From positions 81,082,096 to 81,146,095 of the forward strand of contig CM065802.1 in NCBI GenBank assembly GCA_033398695.1: 64,000 nt of DNA. Reading direction: 5' to 3'. The notes beneath the pieces are model-generated. The model worked only from the letters and a program-made list of their open reading frames with translations. It was not told the DNA's origin and did no database searches. A program made the position numbers and the translations under genes. Shown piece by piece: positions 10,421-21,643 of the stretch. The stretch is from Orobanche coerulescens. Its lineage: Eukaryota > Streptophyta > Magnoliopsida > Lamiales > Orobanchaceae. Each line of letters begins with the position of its first letter. Position 1 is the first letter of the stretch.

Positions 10421-12686
10421 CGGATAAATACGAGTATAATATGTGTTCGTGTTGGAATCGGAATTATCTATTGTGTTGTTTTCGGTCGATATCGTGTTAT
10501 CGAATGAATTGTATTTCATTCAAGGTTGTTCGAGTGCTTGTGATTGTCAGAGGACGCGTTGATTGATTCGTGGTAGGACGTTGATCGTGGAAGGACTTTC
10601 TCGCCTTCGGTTTGAGGCAAGTTTTATACTTGTACTGGTCAATGAGATTAATGTTATCATGTATGTGTATGAATGTGTGTATCATTTCAAGACTTGGTCT
10701 CTTTATGATTTTGTTGATATCAGGGGATTGTTTGATACGATACCCTTCGGCAAATTATGCCAAATATTATTGTTGTTCGTAAATGGCCGATTTAAGGCAT
10801 TGAGATACTTGTTGGTAATATATTTGTCGATAGCCGGTTCGCGGTATCGACATATCGATTGTTATTGTTGATTGATGTTCCTTTGAGATATTGTTGTTGA
10901 TAGCCGGTTCGTGGCATCGACGTATCGATTGTTGTTATTGATTGATGTCCCATCAAGATATTTTTTGTGAATCGTCGTCATTGATATCAGTGTTTTTCTA
11001 TTGATGTCGTTTTGGCCGATTGAAGGCATTGACGTATTCGATTATCATCTTCGTTATCGGTAACCGATTAAAGGTGCCGAGACATCCGTTGTATAATTGT
11101 TATTGGTTAACCGTTCTGAAGGTTATCGATATATTGAATTGGGATTATTAAAGATAATTCCCATCCGTTGTCAAAAAGATAATTCCCATCCGTTGTATAA
11201 TTGTTATCGATTGGCCGTTCTACGGTAATCGAAGTATTGAATTGGGACTGTCGAGGATAGTTCCCATCCGTTAAATTATTATTGTCGTGTTGACCGATTC
11301 AAGGCGGCACACTATTATTCTTGTGAACTCGGTAATTTTGTGATCGTTGAAGGTTGAGGATTTTCCCGAACTGTTGTGTTGTGATCGTTGCTCGTGTTAA
11401 TCGGTCATTAGGGATTTTGATCCCAGGATGGTTGTTTCGAATATTGTTGGTCGTGTCAATCTTTCATTATTCGTGTGTCATCGTTCACTTGGCGAGTCGT
11501 ATGATTTGTATTGGATGTGTTATCCTTTGAGTTTCGTTGTCATGTTGTATCGTGACATATCCGGAATCATATCTGCGTTCCGATTGGTTATTGTGTAGGA
11601 TTTTTAGCCAGGCACATATATAGTCATTGGTGGATATTATTCCGCACTGGACTGTGCACACGAGACGTAATTTCGTGAGGCTAATTAGGTACATTGTCCC
11701 ACGTATATTCTGGATTCCATATACGGGGCGGACATGTGCACGGACACATTTCCGGATCGGGCGTACTGTGATGTCCATCTTTGAGCCGTACAACTTTGAT
11801 CGTCCATAGTATTGGATGAGTTCGACGTTTTGTGACTGAGCGTTCATACGCCTGAGGGGTATGTTCGACAGTCATGTTTGTTTCTTTGAGATCTGTATTG
11901 TGATGATTTACAGCTTGGTCATTCGGCTTCGTGCCATCGTGATATTTTGGCAGCTTCGGCTGAGGGCTTTCAGGCCATTGTGATGTAACGGTATTTCCGT
12001 TTGAGCCTTCGGGCATTGTGATTCTTATTTATTTCAGCGTTGGTTTGGTTTACCTTCGGGTAATGTATTGTTGTGTTCTATATTGACGATTCGCCGTTGG
12101 GCACTTATGTTCTAACCTATTGAGCAGGCATTGATCGTATGCCATGGGCATAGTATTCCACGAATGCTCGATTCTTACTTTGGTTTGTGAGCATCTCGTA
12201 CTACCATTGTTGTACTGTTTATTCTGCCTTTGGATGCATATCATGTTGTGCATGTATTTGATATTCATTATTCTGGATGACTGACCCCGTGGGGGCGGAA
12301 CATGTTTTCATGTTTTAGATGCTTGCGAGGAGAGAGTTGAGACACAGGGGCATGACGATGGCGACGAGACATTCGAGCGATACTAGTCCGAGATATTTTG
12401 GTGTTCACGTCGGTCAGACAGTTTGGAGTACTCCAATTTTGTTCAGTCGTTGTCGTTTTGTATTATCCGAGCAAGGCTCGTGTATGTTGTTGTATTTTAT
12501 TTTGGCCATGTAGGCCCATCCTTGTCGTTGAAATTCCATATCGGAATAGTATGTCGGACGTCATAGTAGGGTCTGTGATTTCCTATTTTGGACAGGTTGT
12601 TGTATTTTAGTCGTGTTCGCCTGGTGGATCACCTGGTGTGGGGTCCACGGCACTGTAATAACCCAATGGGATTTGGGGGTGTTACA

Positions 12687-13145
12687 CACGTGCCCCTCAT
12701 GCGCCTTCTCGCCATTAAAACATGTACCTGAATACACGAAAAAAAGAGTATTCACCCCCGAAGGGGTCAGCAAACGGCCGGTACGAGAATTTGATACATG
12801 AATATGTATAACGTGCAATAACAATAAATATAGGACTGAATAGAGTAAAAATACCAGAGAAAAGAATAACCATCATTTACCAGCGTCTCAATAGTATCGT
12901 GACAGCGACATCATAATCCACGTCATTATTCCGGAATAATATGCACATCATATATCATCAAATCACAGGGCATCCAAGTATATACCCGGTCCGAATGTAT
13001 ATTTTGGACGATAATATATACCCCAGAGTCCCTGTCGGGACAACCCTTGTTGGATTGCCCTCCGGGTGGTAGATACCAAGTCAGTAGTCGGCCGAACCAC
13101 CTGAACAATAACATATACCCCAAAGCCCTCGTTAGGGCAATCCCC
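12687..13145 (-). repeat. Fragment J: reverse-oriented LTR remnant of a related gypsy family
   Basis: Read on the minus strand it contains a CCCC-TTC-GGGG hairpin followed by a TTCAG|GTACATG acceptor-like site, the same layout as near the 3' end of the LTRs of B, D and G. No LTR end is visible. It is probably the older DNA into which B and A' inserted. No coding sequence is seen. Confidence 0.5.
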
Positions 13146-13379
13146 TGTAATATCCGGAATTTCAGTATAAATTTTTTGTGTTATTTTATCTGAGATATAT
13201 TGTATAGCTTGGTGTCTATACAGTATGGATAAAATAAATTGAGGACCGAGACAGTTATACTTATGTAATTGACGTTTTGATTGACAGTTATATTGAGGAT
13301 TTGTTGTATCAGGTTGAACTGATTTGGATATCAGGTATATCGTATGAGAATATTTTTTGGGTTGAGTATATGTGTATTC
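13146..13379 (+). repeat. Fragment A': start of an A-related LTR, interrupted by C
   Basis: Starts TGTAATATCCGG and follows the first 230 bases of the element A LTR with moderate divergence (shared box TAAAATAAAT, shared TATTGTA). It stops where element C begins. Confidence 0.7.
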
Positions 13380-13533
13380 TGTAATATCCGGATTTATTAC
13401 TGTGTATTTCATCTGTATTTGAACCCTGTATTATTCGGAATTGTGATCTCGATAATTGGAGTATGATATTTCTTATATTTGTATCCTTGTACATAAGTAT
13501 AACATCATGCAAATTTCGCATGCAAACTCGTGA

Positions 13534-13785
13534 TAGCGCACGCTAAGAATGTAGCTTAACGCGCGCTATCGGCTACAACCAGCGCACGCTACGAATGTAG
13601 GATTTGCGTGCGCTAGGCAATCAATTATTGAGCTAGGCGGCTAGCACATGCGCCAGCCGGGACATGGGTCTGGATAAGATTCCCGCGGACGAACCTGGAC
13701 AATTTTATAGTCAACTCTTATTAGCGCGCGCTAAGGATGTATAATAGCGTGCGCTAATCAGCTATTGTGCATATACTTTATATAA
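13534..13785 (+). promoter_or_regulatory. Palindrome array and TATA box, element C
   Basis: Twelve-bp units start at 13534, 13557, 13580 and 13604 (23, 23, 24 bp apart), then at 13722 (TAGCGCGCGCTA, perfect palindrome) and 13745. TATATAA follows at 13779. Element D inserted at the edge of the 13722 unit in the 3' LTR copy. Confidence 0.68.
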
Positions 13786-14581
13786 GGGACATCACTCCAT
13801 TTTCTTCTCACTTCCTTCGAGTAACCTTCATACTTGACGGTCCAGAGAGAATTTCATCCTCCTTAAACACACTTAGAACACATCTACTTGATCATTGGAG
13901 ATTGGATATTACTTGTGATTGATCATTGAAGTGGAGTAACACCTTGGAGTGGCATACAACCAACCGGAGTTAGATTCTACCCATTTGGTTCAGTGATTTC
14001 GTCATATTAAGGTATGTTAATTCTATCTCCAACCTTAGATTCGGATTCTAAAGAATAGGATGATCATACTAGCAAGATATTGAGTTCCTTTGGTGAATTA
14101 TTCAACAAACATCATGTTTAGAAGATTGGAATGTTTATGCTTATGATATTGTCGTTGGAACCTCGTAGTTGGAATCTTAGTACGTCAAATTATGAGAGGA
14201 ACATTCTGAAGTTGATTATCCGTATGATTTATGTTGTTATATTGATCATGAACTTGGAGGGGTGATATCACTTTTGGTTATAAGGACTTAAGAAAGAATC
14301 ATCTTAGATTGCATCCTTTCTTATAAGCTGAAATTGTTAGTTTATCTCCATGGTTTAATCGGGATGTAATGATGATATTGAAATCTAGTGCGTCGATCTT
14401 AAGAACACCAAACTTCGCATGAGAATTGTAATCAAGATAGATTACGGTGTTGTAATGATTATACGTATCCTTGTATCTCAAAGTTGTTGTTATCCGTAAG
14501 ATCATTCACAAACCGTATGAGCATTATATGCATGGGGATGACATGTATTAACACTGAAGATTTCATGAGTTTCATCACTAT

Positions 14582-14586
14582 TAGAT
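14582..14586 (+). repeat. Left target-site duplication of element E (TAGAT)
   Basis: TAGAT precedes the TGTAATACC start of E and recurs at 23344-23348. The uninterrupted site ATTAGATCAAGTC is seen in C's 3' LTR at about 38866. Confidence 0.92.
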
Positions 14587-17427
14587 TGTAATACCACTGT
14601 ATTTATTTCATATTTTATATATGAATCTATATTTTTATTAAATGCCTAAATCGTAAATTGTCCATAATAAAATCAAAGCTTTGCTTATTTGTTAAAATAA
14701 ATTTTAATGATAATAATTAATCATATAAGGACTACTCAGTTCTTCTGGTATCTTGTCTACATACGTGCATTTCACATCCCTCTTTCATTATCTACCTACT
14801 CTTGTCTTGTACTTAATTATACAACACAGATTAATTTTGTGACATATCACGGGAATTGTATGGTTAACCTACCAACCCAATACTCAATAATAACATATAA
14901 TAGTACTATATTTTTTCTCTATCTTAATCAAACTACAGCTAAGATTCTCTAATGGTTGAATACAACTGTATAACACAAACAACAACTCCATTTTCTTATC
15001 TAATACATCAGATCACCACAATCATTTTTTTTCCATAATCCAACTGGCCAAATCCTCTTAATACACCAGTTAGCAAACTCAGATGAAAACTTAAACTTCA
15101 TCAACATTAGGAATCAGCAGAGATGTATTCCATTCATTCTATACATAGATTGTTCAATCGCCAGAAAATCGAACCGGACTTGAAGTGGTCCAACACTAGC
15201 ATAGGACCTCCGAATGCTGACTGCGGGAACAAGCAAACTACAGCTCGGCTTGTTGAAAAAATCAAGAACTCGATAAACCAGAAGCCCTACCGTGAAAAGC
15301 TGCCGCCTTCCCACTGTTCGGAGCCGTTCGCCACCTCCATCCAGATTGGATTTCCGCGGCCGTACTATTCATCTCGACCTCCAGCGTGACCGACCGCCAC
15401 TGTTCTGTAATGGACGCTGACTCTCCGCCGGACATTATTCTGGAACAAATCGGAATCGGAGACCAAGTTGTATCATCCATCAACCGCCGCCGTCGAGCGC
15501 CTTCCCCGGTGGAACCAATCGAGATTAGTCGCCGTCGTACACTTCAGTTCCGAATTTGCCGTCCGTCGTTGCCACTCTCGCTGACGTTGCTGCTGTCCGC
15601 CGGTGGTAAGTTGTGTGTGTTTCGGAAGAGAAGGAGATGTGAGAAGGGTGCAGGGTTTACCAATCTGTAAACAAAATTAAGAAAGAAGAAGGAGGGATGT
15701 AGAGAGAGAGAGAGAGAGAGAGAGAGTTGACCGAGGTAGATGAGATAGAGTGAGAAGAGGGTGGGTGAGGGGCAGCTGGCGGATGAGAGAAAGAGAAAGG
15801 AGTACCGATCGGTACTATTAAAGAAAAGGAGAATATTAAATTTGAGAATATCAAGGATATGAAATTGGGCCGTAAAATTAATTTGGGCCTGGAGTATTTG
15901 GTTTGGGTCATATTAAATTTGAGTCCATATTTGACTTGCTGAAATTACTCAATTAAATTATGTTAAATTAAAAATGGAGATATTTAGTAGAGTTTTGAAG
16001 TGGAAGAAGTTTGGGCAATTATATTTTGAGTTGGAATTTTGATTGGTTGGTTGTCCGTTGATCTTGGACCGACAGATGAATTTCCTATAAATTCAACTAC
16101 CTTCGATTTTGACCCGATTCAAGGATATGATTATTGGACGTATTTTGGGGGACCATTGAGTGCGTGAGCTGTCCCGCGATCGGAAAATTCATTCGTTTCG
16201 TGGAGGACGTTTCGATCATGTAGAAGTACCTTACGTCTTCGGTATTGAGGCAAGTGAATTCTTGCCTGGTTATTATGATAATATGTCTTATATATGTTAT
16301 ATATATTTACGTTCATATATGCTTTATGAATTTCGATTCATGATGATGTTATTATTGATCTTGTCAATCATCCATTGAGGAACGTTGGTTCCGAGTCTTA
16401 TTTATACCCTCGTTGCGTTTCGGTGAGTTGATTTGATCTTCGTTGGATTCGTATTTTCCTTCGTTGAGTCGTTTGGTCCCTTGTTGGGAATTGTTAAGTC
16501 ATTATTGAATTTCGATGTCACTTTTGTTATCTCGTGGCATTCCGGGTCACACTGGCGTGCCGGTTGGTATGTGTAGGATTTTTACGTCGGGCACATATAA
16601 GGTCGTGTGTTGGTAGTTGACCTCACATTGGACTGTGCACACGAGACGGTTACTTCGTGAGACTGATTAGGTACAAGACCACACCTGTATTCGATCGATA
16701 CTCGTTGGTGGCTTGTGCACGGACACATTTCCATCCCGGGCGTAGTGTGGCGCCATCCTTTTGAACCATAACTGTTAGTTGATTCATACAGCATGTTTGA
16801 TTGCCTATGTATTCAACGGGATTGGGTTATAATCTGGTCGATTCACATTTGATCGCATGTGTTCGACAATTTGAGATTATGATCAAACTTGTGGTTTATA
16901 CAGCATGTGTGATTGCGTATATTCTGGTTTTGGATGATGAGTTGTTAATTCATATATTATGTATGATTATGTATGTTTGACATATTGAGATTTATTATCT
17001 TGTGTAACTGACCCTGTGGTTTTGGGCGAAATATGTTGTTTTTATCATATTTTAGGTCACGGGAAGGCTAAGACACAGGAAAGACAAGGTGACGACGAAG
17101 AGTCTCAAGGATACTAGTCAAGGGCCCGAGTCTTCTTGTTTTCGGATGTATTTCTTTTCAGTTCCGCTGTATTGTTATTCTCCTGTATTTGTATTGTATC
17201 GGTATATCTATCTTCACATAGATTATACCTGTATTATATTGATCCTGGTCTGTTTGGCACATGTTAGCCAGTATATCTGTATAAACTCCTCATCGGAGTA
17301 TTTGGTAAACATAATGTGGTTCGGTACTGCATTTATGTTATGTCAATTATTGTACTGTGTTTCGCCTGGTGGATTCCAGTTGGGGATTCACGGCACTGTA
17401 ATAGCCGCCGGGTTTCAGGGTGTTACA
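14587..17427 (+). repeat. Element E 5' LTR (about 2.84 kb)
   Basis: Starts TGTAATACC and ends TGTTACA. A GC-rich segment (15300-15610) ends in a donor-like GGTG|GTAAGT (GT at 15606), with a (GA)n run at 15701-15726. TATAAAT lies at 16086 with a donor-like TGAG|GCAAGT (GC at 16250). An acceptor-like ATTTTAG ends at 17055. Unlike the other families, no CpG palindrome array is seen upstream of the TATA box. Confidence 0.9.
15100..15930. promoter_or_regulatory. GC-rich, promoter-like segment in E LTR
   Basis: Read on the minus strand this shows two GGCCCA boxes (site II-like, about 15865-15895), a CT-rich tract (15701-15726) and AAACCCT (near 15655). That is the order of a plant housekeeping promoter and 5' UTR. 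Read on the plus strand it looks like a leader exon ending in GTAAGT. The open frames on both strands (for example 15262-15483 minus and 15386-15670 plus) match no family known to me. The same segment recurs in the 3' LTR. Confidence 0.35.
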
Positions 17428-17432
17428 GAAGA

Positions 17433-17444
17433 TGGTATCGGAGC
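17433..17444 (+). other. Primer binding site (tRNA-iMet) of element E
   Basis: TGGTATCGGAGC, five bases after the 5' LTR. Confidence 0.87.
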
Positions 17445-17599
17445 GTGGTTTCGAATACTACGCATCCGAATCGTTTCTCCTTGAGAGTCATCATTGATCA
17501 GACTAGTATCAAGAGATCTTCGCGTCATGTGTGACCTGTGCCAGTGCCAAACCCCACCTACGGTGTACGGTATGTGATTTTATACCATAATTTGATTAT

Positions 17600-17880
17600 C
17601 AGTAAGATGAATGATTGATATTCTCAGTTGATTTTATTGGAGTTTATCATAGTTTTAACATTCTCGGTTGACTTTGTTGGAGTCTATTATGATGATGATA
17701 CTCTCGGTTTATCTTATTGGAGTTTATCATTTTGTTGATATTCTCAGATTTTATTTTTGGAGTTATCGTTTTATTGATATTCTTGTATTTTATTGGAGAA
17801 TATTATTTTGTTGATATTCTCGGATTTTATTAGAGTTTGTCTTTTGATATTTTTGGATCTTGTTCTTGAAGTTCATTGGT
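17600..17880 (+). repeat. Degenerate tandem repeat (about 45 bp unit) in E internal region
   Basis: About six diverged copies of a unit built on TTGATATTCTCGG, then TTTTATTGGAG and TTTATCAT. No coding sense. Confidence 0.7.
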
Positions 17881-17900
17881 TTATTGATCCTCCGAATTAA

Positions 17901-17993
17901 TTTTTTTTTTTTACCTTATATTCGTTCTGACTTTATGTCAAGATACAAGACATTAAAATGGTATTGAGAATTCTAAATCACATTGACTTTATT
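17901..17993 (-). other. A-run and poly(A)-signal-like words downstream of LOG pseudogene
   Basis: On the minus strand, AATAAA (17988-17993) lies about 72 bases past the LOG stop, CATAAA lies near 17930-17936, and an uninterrupted A12 occupies 17901-17912. This order fits the 3' end of a processed mRNA copy. The region is AT-rich, so chance is possible. Confidence 0.5.
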
Positions 17994-18064
17994 ATGATAG
18001 AAATACTGTGGAAACAAACTGCAAATAAAATACAAACTTATAATGATAGATTCACGAATAAACC

Positions 18065-18714
18065 TCACAGAGAGAGTGCTAGATCCAAAGCACGTTTCCG
18101 ACTCGTGCTAGCATCAGTGCGTACGATGCGAATTGCACTTGGATCAGGTTCAGGTGTATATGCGTGGAATTTATCGATCAATTCCTCAGGTGTTGTTGCA
18201 CAAAGAAGGAGTCTTCGTGACAGTGGAGATGTAAAACCTTTCTCCACTAATCCAGAAAAGCGAGGAGGCTATCGAAGAATCCGTCGACGTTGAGTATCCC
18301 CACCGACTTTTGGTGGATGTTCAGTTGTGCCCATGAGAGCATCTGGAATAGATCCTACAACGTATCTAAACCTCCTGGAAGGACGACGAACGCATCGGCA
18401 TTATTACCCATACTCATGATTCGATCATGCATGGATAACACTCTAAACTCATTCCCATAAGTCGGGCCAACAAGTGGTGAATCTGCGAAGGGTTTCAATA
18501 TTACCCCTAAGATTTTTACATCGCCCATCGAAGCAGAGGCTGCCACATGACCCCTTAAACCTGTATTTCCTCCTCCGTATATTAAACTGATTTTTTTTGC
18601 GGCCAACACTTCTCCGAAATTGTCAGCTGCTCTCCGGAAGCGGACATCTTTCCCAAGAGTAGCTCCGGCAAAGACATAGACGGATTGGATGTTATATAAA
18701 GGTGATGATGCCAT
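18065..18714 (-). pseudogene. LOG-like: LOG-family cytokinin riboside 5'-monophosphate phosphoribohydrolase pseudogene
   Basis: Plant LOG enzymes convert inactive cytokinin nucleotides to free-base cytokinins in one step. Starting at the ATG at 18714, the frame shows a Rossmann-type VYVFAGATLGK strand, YGGGNTGLRGHVA, a VLSMHDRIMSM segment keeping the catalytic-type Arg, and LPGGLDTL in place of the family PGGxGTxxE motif. A TAG at 18355-18357 falls within that motif and the catalytic Glu position reads Asp. Past the stop the frame continues with [21 protein letters not shown] frameshift near 18250 then leads to a C-terminal VEKGFTSP...TPEELIDKF segment (18065-18247). Total length, about 217 codons, fits the family. 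No intron is present although plant LOG genes normally have several. It lies antisense inside element E. Non-functional as an enzyme; very likely a captured or inserted retrocopy. Confidence 0.88.
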
Positions 18715-18820
18715 TGATTTCTCGATGAAAGTTATATTTAACGGAGGTATGTGATAATGAGAATGAGAATAGAGAAAGAACTTGAATGAGTTGAATACGA
18801 TTAATTTCTCACTGATGCGA

Positions 18821-18830
18821 CTATTTATAG
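18821..18830 (-). promoter_or_regulatory. TATA-like box upstream of LOG pseudogene
   Basis: CTATAAATAG on the minus strand, about 107 bases upstream of the LOG ATG, leaves room for a short 5' UTR. It is either the native promoter (which argues against a simple mRNA copy) or a chance match in AT-rich DNA. Confidence 0.45.
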
Positions 18831-20424
18831 TGGAAAGGCGGCGTGAATCAAGACAAGTGGAATTACGAATTACGAGAGAAGATTTTAAAAATATATAGAA
18901 CGACAATTGCTCGTGTAGTCACAGTAAAATGTCATTATCAGTGACATATATCGTTTTTGGCAGGATATCGAATAGGCGACGAACTGCCTTTGTCCTATGT
19001 CCTTAAAAAAAAATTCATAGTGGATGAATTATTTATACAGATTACACGACGTCCAAAGTTGAGAGAATATGAATGTAGATAGTGCGATATAATATTTGTT
19101 ATATTATTTCAGATTTAATTTCGTAAATAAGAAATTTTTAACAAAGTGTTGAAAATTTAAACTAAAAGGCATCACCGGCCTTTCAAAAACAAGAAGGAAA
19201 AATAATGATTGAACTCTCAAGAAAATGTATTATTTTGAGAAATCTAAAGTCCGTAATATATTATTTTAAAGCAGATGATCGAGGAATTTAAAATTCTTGT
19301 ATCATATTGCGATCAGAAATATATTTTAAGACAAATATATTTTGAACCTTTTATTTTTTTCAAGTAAGTATTTATAATAAACTCTAAAGAAAATTATTTT
19401 CGAATGGTGATGTCAGTGCAGTTGAAAAACAAGTGATATCATAAATCTTATTTTGTAATTTGGAAACCTTGAAAAATAATAATAATAATAATAATAAGAA
19501 TTTTTAATGAATATTTTTTTTCTTGTGGAGTTGATCTTCAAAATTCTTTTTGAACGGCCTACAATTTTGAGTCATAGATTATAAATATTTTATAACATAT
19601 GTGTCGATATCTTAATCAGGTTATTCTGTTTTTAAGGCGTTTATACGTATTGATTAAGAAACTTGATAATTGAGAATTTATATTTTAACGGGTACTAGTG
19701 AAAACCTAGAAAAGTATATATAGATACTACATATGCGTTGTTTGAGTTACGAGTTAATGCGAGCATGACAATACTGGATAATATGGTTTGAGATGATTGA
19801 TGATTACTGTGATATCGTGATGATATTTAGTATATGATAAATATTTGAGAATAAAATTATTTTGACTGAAAAGTTTTTAGAATGTATATGATATTTATTG
19901 ATTTATGTTACTAAGCCGAGGTAATGTAAGATGTCGAATGGTATTTTCTGATTTCTTTGGATAATAGTTGGTGCGAATATGGCAGTGGCCAACGTCAAGT
20001 TCCCCGATGAATTATTTGGCGAAAGTTATAGAAACTATCCGGATCGTGTTTCGACGCACGATGAGAGCGTGTTTATCTAGTGAATAATTGGTTAAGTCAT
20101 AAGGATATTTTTATATTACGGATAGTTCACTGCTTAGGTTATTGAGAATAACTATACAGATTTAATGGTGTAATTCTGAATGCTCAGTAATTTTATATAT
20201 CCGGATGATATAATTTTAATTAGGTAGTGATATCCATATTGGCTTATCATTATTGTATTGAGTCGGCTGTTGAATCAATCGATGAAACAACTTGCTATTA
20301 AATAAATTACGGATCGAAGTTACACCTCTTGTGAGAGTCGGGTGGTAATGGTAATAGTACAGAAAGATTACATGGTGAACAGAGTCTGATATTAGGGATT
20401 GGTACTCTAGTCGTTCTATCTTAA
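18831..20424 (+). other. Element E internal, AT-rich, no gene seen
   Basis: About 1.6 kb with no gag, pol or host-gene similarity that I can see. Contains an (AAT)n microsatellite at about 19475-19496. Confidence 0.65.
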
Positions 20425-20459
20425 GTTTCGGGACGAAACTTATTTTAAGGGGGATAGTA
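20425..20459 (+). other. Hairpin plus polypurine tract of element E
   Basis: GTTTCGGGACGAAAC (20425-20439) followed by a tract with AAGGGGGATAGTA up to the 3' LTR start. Confidence 0.88.
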
Positions 20460-21560
20460 TGTAATACCACTCTATTTATTTCATATTTTATATATGAATC
20501 TATATTTTTATTAAATGCCTAATTCGTAAATTGTCCGTAATAAAATCAAAGCTTTGCTTATTTGTTAAAATAAATTTTAATGATAAGAATTAATCATATA
20601 AGGACTACTCAGTTCTTCTGGTATCTTGTCTACATACGTGCATTTCACATCCCTCTTTCATTATCTACCTACTCTTGTCTTGTACTTAATTATACAACAC
20701 AAATTAATTTTGTGATATGCATATCACGGGAATTGTATGGTTAACCTACCAACCCAGTACTCAATAATAACATATAATAGTACTATATTTTTTCTCTATC
20801 TTAATCAAACTACAGCTAAGATTCTCTAATGGTTGAATACAACTGTATAACACAAACAACAACTCCATTTTCTTATCTAATACAGCAGATCACCACAATC
20901 ATTTTTTTCCCATAATCCAACTGGCCAAATCCTCTTAATACACCAGTTAGCAAACTCAGATGAAAACTTAAACTTCATCAACATTAGGAATCAGCAGAGA
21001 TGTGTTCAATTCATTCTATACATAGACTGTTCAATCGCCAGAAAATCGAACCGGTCTTGAAGTGGTCCAACACCAGCATAGGACCTCCGAATGCTGACTG
21101 CGGGAACAAGCAAACTACAGCTCGGCTTGTCGAAAAAATCAAGAACTGGATAAACTAGAAGCCCTACCGTGAAAAGATGCCACCTTCCCACTGTTCGGAG
21201 TCGTTCGCCACCTCCGTCCAGATTGGATTTCCGCGGCCGTACTATTCATCTCGACCTCCAGCGTGACCGACCGCCGCTGTTTTGTAATGGACGCTGACTC
21301 TCCGCCGGACATTACTCTGGAACAAATCGGAATCGGAGACCAAGTTGTGTCATCCATCAACCGGCGCCGTCGAGCGCCTTCCCCGGTGGAACCAATCGAG
21401 ATTAGTCGCCGTCGTACACTTCAGCTCCGAATTTGCCGTCCGTCGTTGCCACTCTCGCTGACGTTGCTGCTGTCCGCCGGTGGTAAGTTGTTTGTGTTTC
21501 GGAAGAGAGGGAGATGTGAGAAGAGTGCAGGGTTTACCAATCTGTAAACAAAATTAAGAA

Positions 21561-21643
<83 letters not shown>

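Larger units (their letters stand above)
4968..12686 (+). mobile_element. Element B: Ty3/gypsy-type LTR retrotransposon with broken gag, 5' LTR interrupted by A
   Basis: The 5' LTR part 4968-6928 matches 10729-12686 of the 3' LTR. An exact tRNA-iMet primer site follows at 6934, then a gag remnant, a hairpin and polypurine tract, and a 3.68-kb 3' LTR. No protease, RT or integrase is visible. Element A separates the left part of the 5' LTR from this segment. At its right end B abuts a reverse-oriented LTR fragment (J), presumably its insertion target. Confidence 0.85.
9008..12686 (+). repeat. Element B 3' LTR (about 3.68 kb)
   Basis: Starts TGTAATATCCGG and ends TGTTACA. Order: palindrome array (9216-9295), AT/TA promoter stretch, CT-rich tract, TCCGGCGA-rich leader, donor-like CCGG|GTAAGT (GT at 10070), microsatellites, donor-like TGAG|GCAAGT (GC at 10617), acceptor-like TTTTAG (AG at 12317-12318). 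The part from 10729 onward repeats at 4968-6928. Confidence 0.88.
13380..14586 (+). repeat. Element C 5' LTR, left part
   Basis: Starts TGTAATATCCGGATT, identical to the start of the 3' LTR at 29329. Holds the palindrome array and TATA box, a leader, and a donor-like TTAAG|GTATGT (GT at 14012). Interrupted after TAGAT by element E. Confidence 0.9.

Noticed and set aside
18715..18906. N-terminal extension of the LOG frame beginning MSFYIFLKSS
   Set aside because: Family members start close to the MASSPLYN position, and the upstream part is AT-rich leader DNA containing the TATA-like box.
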